Source of the DNA: Vanessa cardui | Taxonomy: Eukaryota; Arthropoda; Insecta; Lepidoptera; Nymphalidae | DNA length: 64,000 nucleotides | Assembly (NCBI RefSeq): GCF_905220365.1 | Contig: NC_061153.1 | Span: forward strand, 2,810,001 to 2,874,000 | Direction of reading: 5' to 3' | Part shown: positions 43,496 through 54,378 of the stretch, one piece after another | How positions within the stretch are numbered: position 1 is the first letter of the stretch | Layout: every line of letters begins with the position of its first letter | Position numbers and translations under genes: made by a program | The notes under the pieces: generated by a model | Told to the model about the DNA's origin: nothing | The model's input: only the letters and a program-made list of their open reading frames with translations | Database searches by the model: none

Positions 43496-46434
43496 ATGAT
43501 TGATAATAGCCATGTTCAAGACGACAATGATATTTATCTTTCTCTCTCTTCTGATTTAACCAGTAGCGACGACAGCTTTCAAAGTATTCCTTCGCTCAAT
43601 GAATCCCTATTAAATCTTTTTACAGACGTACATAAAAACTTTAACATTGTTCATATTAACGCTCAGAGTATTCCTGCTCACTATCCTGACCTTCTCACAT
43701 CGTTTGATAACAAAAACCTCCATGCTATACTTGTTTCTGAATCATGGCTTAAGCCATGTTTGTCTTCTGAGTCATATTCTTTACCGGGTTTCCATTTAAT
43801 TCGAATTGACCGTATCAATAGAGCTGGTGGAGGTGTTGCCATGTACCTGCGATCCTACATTCCTTTTAAAATTATCAGCATGTCAGCACCTCAGACTGGT
43901 CCTTCCGCGGAACATCTTTTTATTGAGTTAACCTTTTCCCATTGTAAACTTCTAGTATGTGTTTTTTATAATCCTAGCCTATCAATCGACTACTTCTCTT
44001 CATTAGAATACCTTCTTGAAAAATTTACTCCTCAATATAACCACACTATATTGATGGGTGACTTTAATACATATCTGATCAAGAATGACTATAGATCCGT
44101 GAGACTCAATTCCTTAATATCTTCATCTAACTTGCACATTCTTCCTCTCTCTGCCACACATTCCTTTCCGAATTCCAATCCCTCACTCCTTGACTTAATT
44201 ATTGTGTCTTCCACGGACCATGTTGAAAAACATGGTCAGTGCAATGCTACAGCATTCTCTTATCATGATTTACTTTACCTGTCCTATAAAATTAAACCAC
44301 CTAAAGCCAAGTCAAGAATCCTTCTGCTGCGTAACTTTGGTGGTATGGATATCAGTCGCTTGCATGAAGATACATCTAAAATCGATTGGTCAGTAGTACT
44401 GGCTGCGGATACAGTTGACGAACGGGTTGCAATTTTAAATTCCTTACTGACACAACTGTATGACACTCATGCTCCCATTCGTCCTGTGCGCCTAAAACAT
44501 CGGCCTGCTCCCTGGCTTACTGATGAAATCAAAGTACTACAACATCGTAAGAACATAGCCAAAGCAAAATATAAAATGAACCCTACAGACAAAAACCGCG
44601 AGAAATATAGAAATATTCGGAATCGCTGCAACATGCAATGTAGAGATCAACAACGACGCCATATTCATCAGTCCTTAACCAACAATGATCCTTCTAAGGT
44701 GTGGAAATTTCTTTGAAACACTTGGAATTGGGAAAGCACGTCAAGAACTAAATTTAAATAATCTGGATATAAACCAACTTAACCAACATTTCTCGTCTTC
44801 TAATACCATAGATGGTACGATAAAAACTGGCACCATTAGAAATATTTCAGCGTCTTCTACTCCCAATATTCCTTCTTTCTCTTTTAGTCAGTTTACTGTA
44901 TGTGATGTTAAGAAGAACATTTTAGACATCAACTCTGATGCCGTGGGTTCAGATTGCATTAGCCGTAAAATGATTCTTCCTATTATTGATATTGTAGCTC
45001 CTATCCTTAGATCTATCTACAACTTGTGATAGAATCCTGTACATTTCCTACGATCTGGAAAGATGCTCAAATAATCCCCGTACCTAAAAAGTCCAACCCG
45101 AATAGTTACTCCGAATTTCGTCCCATATCGATTCTTCCTTTCTTATCCAAAGTATTTGAGCGTCTTATATATCAGCAAATGACTCCCTTTCTATCTAAAA
45201 ATAACCTTATGAATCCTTTCCAATCCGGTTTTCGCCGTGGTCATAGTACGGCTACTGCCCTCGTTCAAATAACGGACGACATCAGACTTGGTATGGACAA
45301 GCAACTGATTACAGTGCTGGCACTGCTGGATATCAGTAATGCATTTTGCACTGTAGACTTTGATATTTTACTAGCTATACTACGTTCTCTTAACATATCT
45401 CCTAAGGTGACTGACTGGTTTCATTGTTACTTGCGAGGGCGTCGCAGCGCGTATATACTAATGGTCGTAACTCAGACTGGTGTATGCTAAGCGCTGGTGT
45501 CCCGCAAGGTGGCGTGTTGTCTCCTCTATTATTTTCTATATTCATTTCCTCTATCACTAATCACATTTCTTCTCTCTACCACTTGTACGCAGATGATCTC
45601 CAAATATATTCACAGACACAATTCAGCGGGCTCTCGGACACCATTGATTTAATAAACAAAGATTTGATGCACATAAGTCAATGGAGTAAATCTTGTGGTC
45701 TAAGAGTTAATCCCACAAAAACAAAGGTGATTATCATTGGTAGCCCGAGACATATTTCACGGATTGACTGGAAACAATTACCACCTGTCCTTTTTGATGG
45801 CGTCTGCATACCAATCTGTGAAACAGCAAAAAATCTCGTCGTTATCTTTGATAGGCACCTTTCTTGGGCACCTCAAATAAATGAGGTTAGTAAAAAATTG
45901 TTTTCATCCTTTGGCTCACTGAGAAGATTGAAAAACTTTTTACCCATTCCAACTAAAGTTACGCTTGCACAATCTCTCCTTCTACCGATTCTTGACTATG
46001 CCGACACTTGTTATACAAGCTTAAGTGAGGAGCAATTAAATAAACTTGAGCGATTACAAAACCTATGTATACGGTTCATATTTGGTTTACGCAAATATGA
46101 TCATGTTTCCGAATTTCGCCAAAAGCTCAAGTGGCTCCCTATTCGCCTTCGCAGGAATACTCACATTTTATCTCTTCTTTACTCTATTCTTTTTAATCCA
46201 GCGACACCCTTCTATCTTAAAAAGCGTTTCACTCTCCTTAGGGAGACTCATAAGCGTGCTCTTCGCTCGAATGAAAATTTAATTCTCTCCATTCCTTCTC
46301 ATTCTTCTTCTTACTATTCTAAGTCCTTCACTGTCGAAGCTTCTCGACTTTGAAATACATTACCCTTAGCTGTAAGGCGCGCACAGTCATTAGCCGTTTT
46401 TAAAAGTATGGTTAAGGACTTTTACTTATCGCAT
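43496..46434 (+). pseudogene. B3 ORF2: endonuclease and reverse transcriptase
   Basis: The frame 43496-44716 has the whole nuclease: INAQSIPAHYPDL, ILVSESWLKPCLSS, GGGVAMYLRSYIPF, HTILMGDFNTYL, SLLDLIIVS, NFGGMDISRLHED, APWLTDEIKVL. Frameshifts lie near 44700, 45025 and 45450. Then 44685-45029 (ISRKMILPIIDI), 45026-45490 (SYSEFRPISILPFLSKV, SGFRRGHSTATALVQITDD; the catalytic block reads LLDISNAFCTVDFD) and 45424-46353 (AGVPQGGVLSPLLF, HLYADDLQIY, FGLRKYDHVSEFRQKLKWL). TGA at 46351-46353 replaces a Trp codon; the last residues run to 46434. It is the longest readable ORF2 of this family here, but has four breaks. Confidence 0.87.
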
Positions 46435-46503
46435 TAGTTATTCTAAGCAGTCGTTGTTGTTCTTAATTTCTTGTTTAGTTAATATCTCCTATTTTATTAT
46501 ATA

Positions 46504-47770
46504 ATAGGTTGGGGAAAAAGTTTCTTCGTATTTTATATGAAAATTCAAAAAGTTTTTTTTATAGTTTATTTACATTTGACTCAAGTATGTAGGTGCCATT
46601 TTGTTCCATAACTTTTTGCCATCTTGTTGGTAGTGACATGATCCCATTGCTGTAAAAATGTTGGGGCTTCTGATCGAAAAACTGTGACAAGTGGTTTTGG
46701 CAGTCCTCTCGTGATGTTAACCTGACACTGCCTAAGGAATTCTGCAGAGACCGAAACAGATGAAAATCTGAAGGTGCAAGGTCAGGACTATACGGCGGAT
46801 GCATTAATACCTCCCAGCCAAACTCTCGTAATTTTTGTTGAGTGGCTAAAGATGTGTGAGTTCTAGCGTTGTCATGGTGAAAAACCACACCCCTTCTGTT
46901 GATCAATTCTGGCCGCTTTCTCTCGATTTCTTGCTTCAATCTCATCAATTGTTCGCAATACAGTTCTGAATCGATGGTCCTGCCGGGCGGCTGTTACCGC
47001 CTCATAATGAATGATGCCCTTCCAATCCCACCATACACACAGCATTACCTTGTTGCGAGTTAATCCGGGTTTTGCCACAGTCTGTGAAGCTTGACCGGCC
47101 TTTGACCACGATCTATTTCGCACGTTCTTGTCGTATGTGATCCACTTTTCATCACCAGTTATCAGCTTCTTCAAAAATGGTTCGGTTTCATTACGTCATA
47201 ATAAAGAATCACAAATGAGTACACGGTTCATTAGGTTTCTTTCAGTGAGTTCATGAGGCACCCATATATCGAGCTTTTTTGTGTACCCAGCTTTATTCAA
47301 ATGAGTCAAAACCGTTTTGTGGTCAATTGCCATTTCTTCAGCTACATCGTAACTACTAATATGCCGATCTTGCTCCACTTTTTCAAAAATGGCATCAATT
47401 TTGTCCGTAACAGGGCGACCAGAGCGAGATGCATCTTTGATATCAAAATTTCCGGCTTGAAAACGCTTAAACCAAACTTGCGCTACTCTCACAGATACTG
47501 CATTAGGTCCATAAACATCACAAATTTTTTTCGCGGCTTGAGTTGCATTTTTACCTTTTTTATAGTAAAATTTTAAAATGTATCGAATTTCTTCTTTAGA
47601 TTCACTCATTTTAACAACAACAATTCCTAATTTGAATTTGGAAGTGCCTTCTTTAAAATTAAAACTTTTTAATGAAAGCAAAACCAGCCAGATACAAATG
47701 GTATAGCCAAAGAGATTTTATTACAAGTTCATACATACTATATGCGAAAAGACTTTTTCCCCAACCCAAT
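46504..47770 (-). mobile_element. Mariner element 2, in the B3 3' UTR
   Basis: About 1.27 kb, close to full mariner length. The left end ggttggggaaaaagttt and right end gactttttccccaaccc are inverted repeats, with TA at the outer edges (46505-46506; about 47770-47771). A different family from mariner 1. Confidence 0.82.
46559..47681 (-). pseudogene. Mariner 2 transposase, broken
   Basis: 47681-47196: N-terminal helix-turn-helix part (YILKFYYKKGKNATQAAKKI, WFKRFQAGNFDIKDASRSGR, DVAEEMAIDHKTVLTHLNKA, WVPHELTERNLMNR) ended by a stop. 47174-46872: LKKLITGDEKWITYD (first catalytic Asp), SWSKAGQASQTVAKPGLTRN, VMLCVWWDWKGIIHYE. After a frameshift 46948-46559: VVFHHDNARTHTS (second Asp) and HPPYSPDLAPSDFHLF (third Asp), through to the end. 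All three catalytic Asp codons are readable, but at least two breaks make it inactive. Confidence 0.87.
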
Positions 47771-47950
47771 ATATTTTATGTATTTATTTATGTATGTATT
47801 TAATATAGTATATATTTATATTTATAGTATATATATTCATTGTTATTTGTGTATTGTATACTATTCTATTAAGTATTTATACTATATATATATATATGTA
47901 AAAAGTTATTGTACCCTTCCCATTAATATCAATATCATGATCCTTTACCC

Positions 47951-47993
47951 AAAGGTTGCCTGGAAGAGATCGCTGCTTAGCGATAAGGCCGCC
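47951..47993 (+). promoter_or_regulatory. Conserved 3' UTR hairpin of the CR1-like family (in B3)
   Basis: aaaggttgcctggaagagat, then tcgctgcttagcga (5-bp stem), then taaggccgcc. Placed about 100 bp before the tail, as in B2 and B4. Confidence 0.6.
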
Positions 47994-48165
47994 TGTTGCA
48001 CCTCATGCAACTTTTATGTAACTAAAATGTTATTTTTTAGTTGTAAGATTGGGTGCAATAAAGAATAAATAAATAAATAAATAAAATAAAGATAAAATAA
48101 GATATTGATAATGCAATTTTGTATATGTGTAAGCATTTACGAAGTGCCTGAGTTCCGTGTGGACG

Positions 48166-48179
48166 CGTGCGCGCGCGCG

Positions 48180-48236
<57 letters not shown>

Positions 48237-48270
48237 GTGTGTGTGTGCGTGTGTGTGTGTGCGTGTGTTT
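48166..48270. repeat. (GT)n microsatellite with a (GC)n edge
   Basis: About 100 bp of GT/GC dinucleotides with a few GC interruptions. It lies between the 3' ends of B3 (plus) and LINE E (minus), which face each other. Confidence 0.95.
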
Positions 48271-48299
48271 TTGAAGATAAGTTTTTAACAAGAATTTTC

Positions 48300-49325
48300 T
48301 GTATTTAGATGAAATTAGTTCTTAAATGAAGTCAGGTTTTAACAATTTTTCAGTATCATCATACGATAACATTTTAAAAAAATTATGAAGTGATATCTTG
48401 AGATTATATTTAGAAAGGTCTTTTACAACAATTTTTCTAGATATTTTATTATATAGGTAAGGTGCCAAATAGAGATAGAATGATTTAGAGAAGGCTAGTT
48501 TGTACTTTGGTTGATCATATAGTCTATCATGTCGCCTCTTATTTTGGGATGCAGTACATAGCTTACTATGTTGCATCATCAATATATCTTTTATATATAT
48601 TTGCCGAACGGTTAAAAAAGGCAAGTTTTTATATAGTGAGTCAGTAGGATGCACATACTCTTTAAAGGCTATGACCTTCAATATAGCCCTTTGAGCTCGT
48701 TCTAGTGTAAGCATTAAATTTTGACTTGCTCCACCCCATACAGAAATTCCATAACTTAATAGGGAATAACAAAAGGCGTAATAAATTGAGGTCAGCAGTT
48801 TTATATCACAAACATACCTGAGATTTTTAAAAATTAATATTAATTTTCTTATACGTCCACTTAACCCTGATATATGTTCTTTCCACCGTAAATGGTGGTC
48901 TATTGTTATTCCAAAGTATTTTATAGACTCCGTTTGATCCAGTTTTTCACAGTGACATGCTTTGTCCGTTGTATAATTACTACAATGATGGGCTTTTATA
49001 ACAATGGAGTCTAATTTTGGTTGGTGATTTACGTGTATACTAAAGTTAATAAATTTCGTTTTTGCTATATTAATCGTCAGGAGGTTATAGTCAAGCCATA
49101 GAGTTATGGCCCGCAAATCATCATTAGCATGTTTGCATAATTGATCCCATGATTTTCCATTAGAGATTATAACAGTGTCGTCAGCAAAATATATTAATGT
49201 AGAATGTTTAAGAGGTAGTTTACATAAATCATTAATATAAATCAGAAATAGCGTCGGACCCAGAATACTTCCCTGAGGGACGCCGTATTCTATAATCATC
49301 TTTCTAGATGGTAATCTGTCTTTTT
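48300..49325 (-). pseudogene. Jockey-like LINE E, 3' half of RT
   Basis: An open minus-strand frame (49299-48322, 325 codons) starts in the GVPQGSILGPTLFLIYIND block, then YFADDTVIIS (catalytic, intact), LTINIAKTKFINFSI, ESIKYFGITIDHHLRWKEHI, SYGISVWGGASQ, RAQRAILKVIAFK and VRQIYIKDILMMQ, through to a natural-looking end. The 5' side is truncated near 49325, so the nuclease and first RT catalytic block are missing. The short 3' UTR runs into the CA/GT microsatellite. No internal stop, so it is a relatively recent dead-on-arrival copy. Confidence 0.85.
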
Positions 49326-49649
49326 AGTAATATGTTTAGTTATATTTTTATATGTTACAATCCCATAGAAAGGGCCACCATAACACATGCATGATATGTT
49401 AAAGTTGAATGACATACTACAGTTATAGTATCATGTTTTGTTTTGGCTAAACAATACAACATTTATTACTAGTTATGAAATTATGTGTCGGTCTTAAGCC
49501 GACATATTTCGTCATTAATTTTTAAGTTACAAAAACCTGGGAATGCAAGCATGTCTGTTAATGCTTTTTTATATCGAATATGTTGCCACGTAGACGAATT
49601 AAAATGTTGTATTTCTATTAATAGTTTCAACGTTGTTCATCGGCTGGTT
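49326..49649. other. Spacer, nothing recognised
   Basis: AT-rich, no motif of any element family found. Confidence 0.35.
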
Positions 49650-50048
49650 TTAACACTTTTTTCTCATCGAAATTAGTTTTGCAGATTTTGGTGTACTAGT
49701 ACAAGGATTGATCAAGAAATCGCCCTTACTCTGTTCAGGTTGCTCAAAGACGTCATTAGTTTTACCGGTTACATTTGTGTTTAAAGATAAAGCACATTTT
49801 TGTTGCATAATTAAATTAGTTAGGAAACTGACCTGTTCGTGTAACACGTCGATCCGTGAATCGACTGTTACCTGAGCATCACGTTTAGATTTCTTGCGCG
49901 GAGGTTCAGAGTCGCTGCTTGCCGCATCGCTGGAGCAGGAAGACTCATCCTCCCCGCGTCCTTGGTCCCTCTCGGTCGTCGGTGAATCGGAGTCATTTGG
50001 CCGGTTTGCCTCGATGGCTTCATCCACCTCACTCGGCGCGTGATTCAT
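49650..50048 (-). CDS. Gag-like ORF, possibly DIRS ORF1 N-terminus
   Basis: 132 codons from ATG. An acidic, Ser/Asp-rich first half (PNDSDSPTTERDQGRGEDES, CSSDAASSDSE) precedes a basic nuclear-signal-like PPRKKSKRD, then a short coiled-coil-like piece (SRIDVLHEQVSFLTNLIMQQ) and a tail. This layout is seen in the ORF1 of DIRS-type elements, and the DIRS copy at 39190-42765 lacks exactly this part. There is no sequence overlap to prove a link. It may instead be another element's gag. Confidence 0.4.
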   Translation of the reverse strand: MNHAPSEVDEAIEANRPNDSDSPTTERDQGRGEDESSCSSDAASSDSEPPRKKSKRDAQVTVDSRIDVLHEQVSFLTNLIMQQKCALSLNTNVTGKTNDVFEQPEQSKGDFLINPCTSTPKSAKLISMRKKC

Positions 50049-50636
50049 TACGGTGCACTCGACTTACTACCTTTACACTTATAACTTTTACACGTTTTAC
50101 GGTGCACTCTCGTTAAACATCAAAAACACTGATAGGTATTGATGTAATATTGGTTCACTAACACTTCGGAAAATTATTTTTCTAAATATTCTACGGATTA
50201 TTTAAATACTTTCAGAATACGACCGCACTCGGCGAAAGAACACAACGCTATGACGATCAAAGCGCCAAGGGTTAACCGTGTCCTAGCTGGATTTTCTACT
50301 ACCGTCATTTAGTATAGGGTAGCTGTACCACAGATAACATATTCAAAAGACCGTTACTAAATGGCTAAGTATACACTGCTTCTTCACATGCAATGCTGTA
50401 TGTTTTTTGGAGGCACATCAATATTTAAATATTGACAAATATCCAGTGTTTAATCGTTTTTTATAAAACAAAAGAACAAAATAGATTTTAATTAAAACTT
50501 CTTTTTAAATAAGTTTTTTAAATTATAAGTGATAACTCAAAAATGGTTCACTTTTGGATTATGCAGAGAGATTATGCAGATGCGGGTTAGAATTATTGCA
50601 AATAGTCACCCCTATCACCTCCTAATGGATATACGT
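50049..50636. other. AT-rich spacer
   Basis: The first 250 bp may be the leader of the gag-like ORF. No other signal. Confidence 0.35.
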
Positions 50637-50639
50637 TGA

Positions 50640-51470
50640 GTTACCAATAACCCTGTATAGATACTTCGGGATACCTTGTTTTACTATACCAAATAACAAA
50701 GTAGAAAAATGTAGTTGTCTACTGTCTCCATTTTTAAAATCCTTGCATTGTTAATATATGGTGTAACATGTGTCTGAGGCGGAATATCAAAACAGTAACT
50801 AGCACAGACATTTTGGACTCTCTGAATTAGTTGTTTCGTGTGTGATAGAAGTTTAGGACCGGCCACCGTGTCAGCGTAATTCAATTTGGACATTATCAAT
50901 GACTCGCACAACCTAATTCTTACATCTGTACTTATAAATTATCTAATACGATAAAGAACTTTTAGACGGTAAAAACAATTTTTACAACACTAACGTAGTG
51001 TGAACTTATGAAATCTTAGATTTTCATCTATAAGTAGTCCTAGATTTCGCGCTTCCGTAATTCTATCAATTCGTTCACCCTTGATACATATTGCTAAACC
51101 CCTATGTGAAATTCTGTTACTGAAATTACTCGTACCTAATATCATGTATTTCGTTTTTCTTGCATTCAGAGTTAGTGTGTGTGATACTGACCAGTTTGCG
51201 ATGCGTTCTAAATCGTCATTTAATTTTTTGACACCGAATTATCAGTAACATCATCACATTATCATATTATCAGGTTTGAATGAGATATATATTTGTATGT
51301 CATCAGCAAACATATGGTAGTTGCAATTTTGTATGGTTTTGCATCTGCACTATTCATGGCATAAAGGAGGGGCCCAAGGATAGATCCTTGTGGAATACCT
51401 CTGGTTACTGCATTGCAGTCCGAAAACTGTTTAGTGCCATCCTCTTGCGATGTCTCAACAATCTGACCTA
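50640..51470 (-). pseudogene. Jockey/CR1-like LINE F, RT palm to C-terminal part
   Basis: Minus-strand reading with frame changes: RGIPQGSILGPLLYAM (about 51410-51363), FADDIQIYISFKPDN (about 51320), LERIANWSVSHTLTLNARKT, RITEARNLGLLIDENLRF, then the open frame 50911-50684 (MCESLIMSKLNYADTVAGPK, QLIQRVQNVCASYCFDIPP). It ends near 50640 (WYSKTRYPEV). The next protein part resembles what is found at 1-365, so both likely belong to one family, as does LINE C. It abuts the truncated end of B6. Confidence 0.75.
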
Positions 51471-51475
51471 AGTAA

Positions 51476-53640
51476 CTTTAAGGAGGTTTTGTCTAGATGG
51501 GAAAAGGTTTAATTGTCGATGCACAATATGTTCAAATACTTTAGATAGGAAAGGAAGTATGGAAATAGGACGGTAATCGGAAAAGCGGGAGGGATTTGAT
51601 TTTTTAGGTAAGGGAATAACTTGGGCATCTTTCCAGGAAGAGGGAAATGATCCAGTAGAAATGGAGTAATTGAATATACTTTTAATAATAGGAACTAGGA
51701 TGTCCATAATGGGGATGATCATCTTACGACTAATGGAGTCAGTACCGATAGCATCAGAGTTCACCCCTACAATACCTCTCTCAACATCACTATCAGTGAT
51801 ATGACAAAAAATGAAAGCTGGATAATTAGAAGTGGGTAAAGCTAGAATTTGATTTTTAGTATTTAATTTCGTGGCATCATCGAAAGAGCAAGAAGACGAG
51901 AAGTGCTGATTAAGCTGATTCAAATCAATGTTACTAGGATGATTATTATGACGTGCTTTCCCAACTCCAATAGTTTTTAGAAATTTCCAAACTCGGCCAG
52001 TATCTTCTTCGTCGAGTATTGATTTATGAATGTGGCGTCGTTGTTTAACTCTACACAACCTGTTGCAACGGTTCCGAATATTTTTATAGCTGATTCTATT
52101 TTCATCAGAATTATCGGCCTTGTATTTTGATTAAGCAATGTTTTTTTTGTGTTGCAATGTTTTAATGTCCTGCGTAAGCCAGGGAGCAGGAAGATGCCGA
52201 AGCCGAACAGGTCGAATAGGGGCATGTTTGTCATATAATTGTACTAGAAGTGTGTTGAAATTTGCCACTCGGTTATCAATATTATAATCAGTGACAACAT
52301 CATTCCAATCAATTTTTAAAGCATCCTCCCTTAAATGCTCTAAATTCATACCACTAAAATTGCGCTGCAGAAGGATTCTCGATTTGGCTTTAGGGGGCGT
52401 ATTCTGTAGGAAAGATAAATCAAATTATGATAGGAGAAGGCTTCAGCAGAGCATTGGCCATGCTTAGCGACATAATCTGTGGAAGAAACAACAATAAGAT
52501 CTAGAAGAGACGGGTACAGTTAGGGAAACAGTGAGTTGCAGAAAGTATACTCCCTGTATATGAATATTGGTAGATTGGACTAGTGATCTTAGCCGAGAAG
52601 AGCGAGAGTCAGATTTTAAAAGGCACGTATTAAAATCTCCATTATAATAGAATGTTGATACAGTGGAATATACTGGTCTAGAAGGGATTCAAAGGTAGCA
52701 AAATAGTCAATCATTGAATTGGGGCCATAAAACATACCGAGTAAAATTTTAACTTTCGAAAATGCTAGTTCAATGATTAAATATTCTACTCCTTGTGTTG
52801 CTTGAGCACTAGACGTGCTCAAGCAACACAATGATGATCGTAAAGGACAGGTGGGAGCGAAGATAAATAGCAACGCCTCCACCAGTACGATTAGGACGAT
52901 CATTCCGAATAAGTTGGAAACCAGGGAGAACATAAGATGAAGAGGACAAACATGGTTTAAGCCATGATTCTGATATCAGAATAGCATGGATATTCCTGTT
53001 ATCAAAACTCAACATATCTTGATAATGTGCAGGAATTCTCTGAGCATTGATGTGTATGTCGGCGCGAAACCACGAATTTAAGAAAAACACGTGTCCAGAA
53101 ATGATTATTTTAATAATTTAAAACTGTTTCATTGTTAAATGAATAATTTTTAGTGAATTTTGAAATGTTAAATTACTCTGAAATATTTTAATGTTTGTAA
53201 ACAGTTGTTATGTTGAGTGAATAAGTCTACCCACCTATTTTGGTTATAAAAGATCAAGCACCCGCCGGTATCGACAGACTTGGTCGAGCCGTCGGAGCGA
53301 TCGGACAGTCTCATATTGGAATAAATCAGAGAGGATTATTTCCTGAGTTTTATTTCATACCACCGAAGATGGTTAAAGATCGAAACTCTGCCACTCGTGA
53401 CGTCAGCTGTGCTGACGTCATGTTTTTTAAAAACGCGCTCGGACATGCTTCTTCGTTATGTATAATATTAAAGTTTTTCATTACACCCGATAAAACAGAA
53501 TCGAGTGTTTTATTAAGAGTGAGAAGACTGTGAAAGCTACAGTTTGTGCTCAATTCATTAGATGAAGACAGTGAGAAAAAAGAATCATCGAGGCTTATAT
53601 CTTGACATGTCACAGTAAAAAAGAAAAAATATATGTATTT
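51476..53640 (-). pseudogene. CR1-like LINE B6, ORF2 N-terminal half
   Basis: ORF2 starts at 53613 (MTCQDISLDDSFFSLSSSNE) and reads to FNIIH, where an LTR-like insertion (53057-53458) splits it. It resumes at 53050 with INAQRIPAHYQDM, ILISESWLKPCLSSSSYVLP, GGGVAIYLRSHL, then with several frameshifts (52800, 52620-52560, 52430, 52350, 52130) the GDFN-type region, GMNLEHLREDALKIDW, APWLTQDIKTLQHKKNIA, VKQRRHIHKSILDEED, ISRKMIIPIMDI and SDYRPISILPFLSKVFE. It is cut at 51476, before the RT catalytic blocks. The most decayed member of the family here. Confidence 0.8.
53057..53458 (+). repeat. LTR-like insertion, copy 2 (complete), inside B6
   Basis: About 402 bp with tgta at both edges (53053-53056 and 53459-53462), matching a 4-5 bp duplication. 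It starts tgtcggcgcgaaacc and ends ttcttcgtta. A TATA-like ggttataaaagatcaagc sits near 53244-53261. It matches 25404-25735 over the right 330 bp. One strand shows a gacgtcagctgtgctgacgtc palindrome-like insert at 53399-53419 absent from the other copy. A solo LTR is the most likely reading; the family is unknown. Confidence 0.6.
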
Positions 53641-53790
53641 ATATATAATAACTAAAAATAATAATTACAATAAATAATAAATATATAAAAATAATTATAA
53701 AGTGTACAATGTCCCACCAGCAACAAAGTCTTGTTATAATAACCTTAAAGTTACAGGTTTGTAGTTATACAACATCATATAACAAAAATA

Positions 53791-54378
53791 AATAAAATTT
53801 TAACAAAAAGAAAAAACGACTTCAAACAAAACACTATCTTAAAACAAATGAATATGTACTAAAAAGTAACAAAAATAATTGCGTATTCAACATATTTTTA
53901 GAGTCCTCTTAAGTAAAATGAAATGAAAAATATTAGACTACTTAAAAGTCGATTTACGATTATATAATGTAGTTATAATTATTGCTATATTTGGAGTCGG
54001 TGTCAGCCAAGAAAACCCTAAAGTATATCTATAAAAAAACAATACGAGAATACTTTTACAAATATGTTTTTTACAAATTACCTTTTATACAATAATATAC
54101 TGGATCAATCAAGGGGCTCGTATCGCTTCTTTCTTTTGATTGTTGGGGCAAGGGCACCGTGGCTGACACCGGCTCCAAAAATAACAATAACTATAACTAC
54201 ATTATAGAATCGTAAATCGACTTTTAAGTAGTCTAATATTTTTCATTTCATTTTACTTAGGAGGACTCTAAAAATATGTTGAATACGCAATTATTTTTGT
54301 TACTTTTTAGTACATATTCATTTGTTTTAAGATAGTGTTTTGTTTGAAGTCGGTTTTTCTTTTTGTTAAAATTTTATT
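53791..54378. repeat. 588-bp foldback element (MITE-like)
   Basis: Arms 53791-54009 and 54160-54378 are inverted copies of about 219 bp with only a few differences by eye, around a 150-bp centre. The outer ends are aataaaattttaacaaaaag and its complement. No coding capacity. The flanks give a possible TA-type duplication, but AT-richness makes this uncertain. Structure fits a non-autonomous DNA transposon of foldback type. Confidence 0.85.

Larger units (their letters stand above)
43341..48100 (+). mobile_element. CR1-like LINE B3, interrupted by a mariner
   Basis: It contains the inter-ORF motif cagctggcgggt at 43351-43362, ORF2 (43496-46434), a 3' UTR split by mariner 2 (about 46504-47770), the conserved hairpin (47951-47993), and an AATAAA-containing tail grading into (AAAT)n near 48060-48100. 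ORF1 is not found upstream. Confidence 0.82.

Noticed and set aside
48037..48308. Frames encoding Thr-His or Cys-Val repeats
   Set aside because: Translations of the GT microsatellite.
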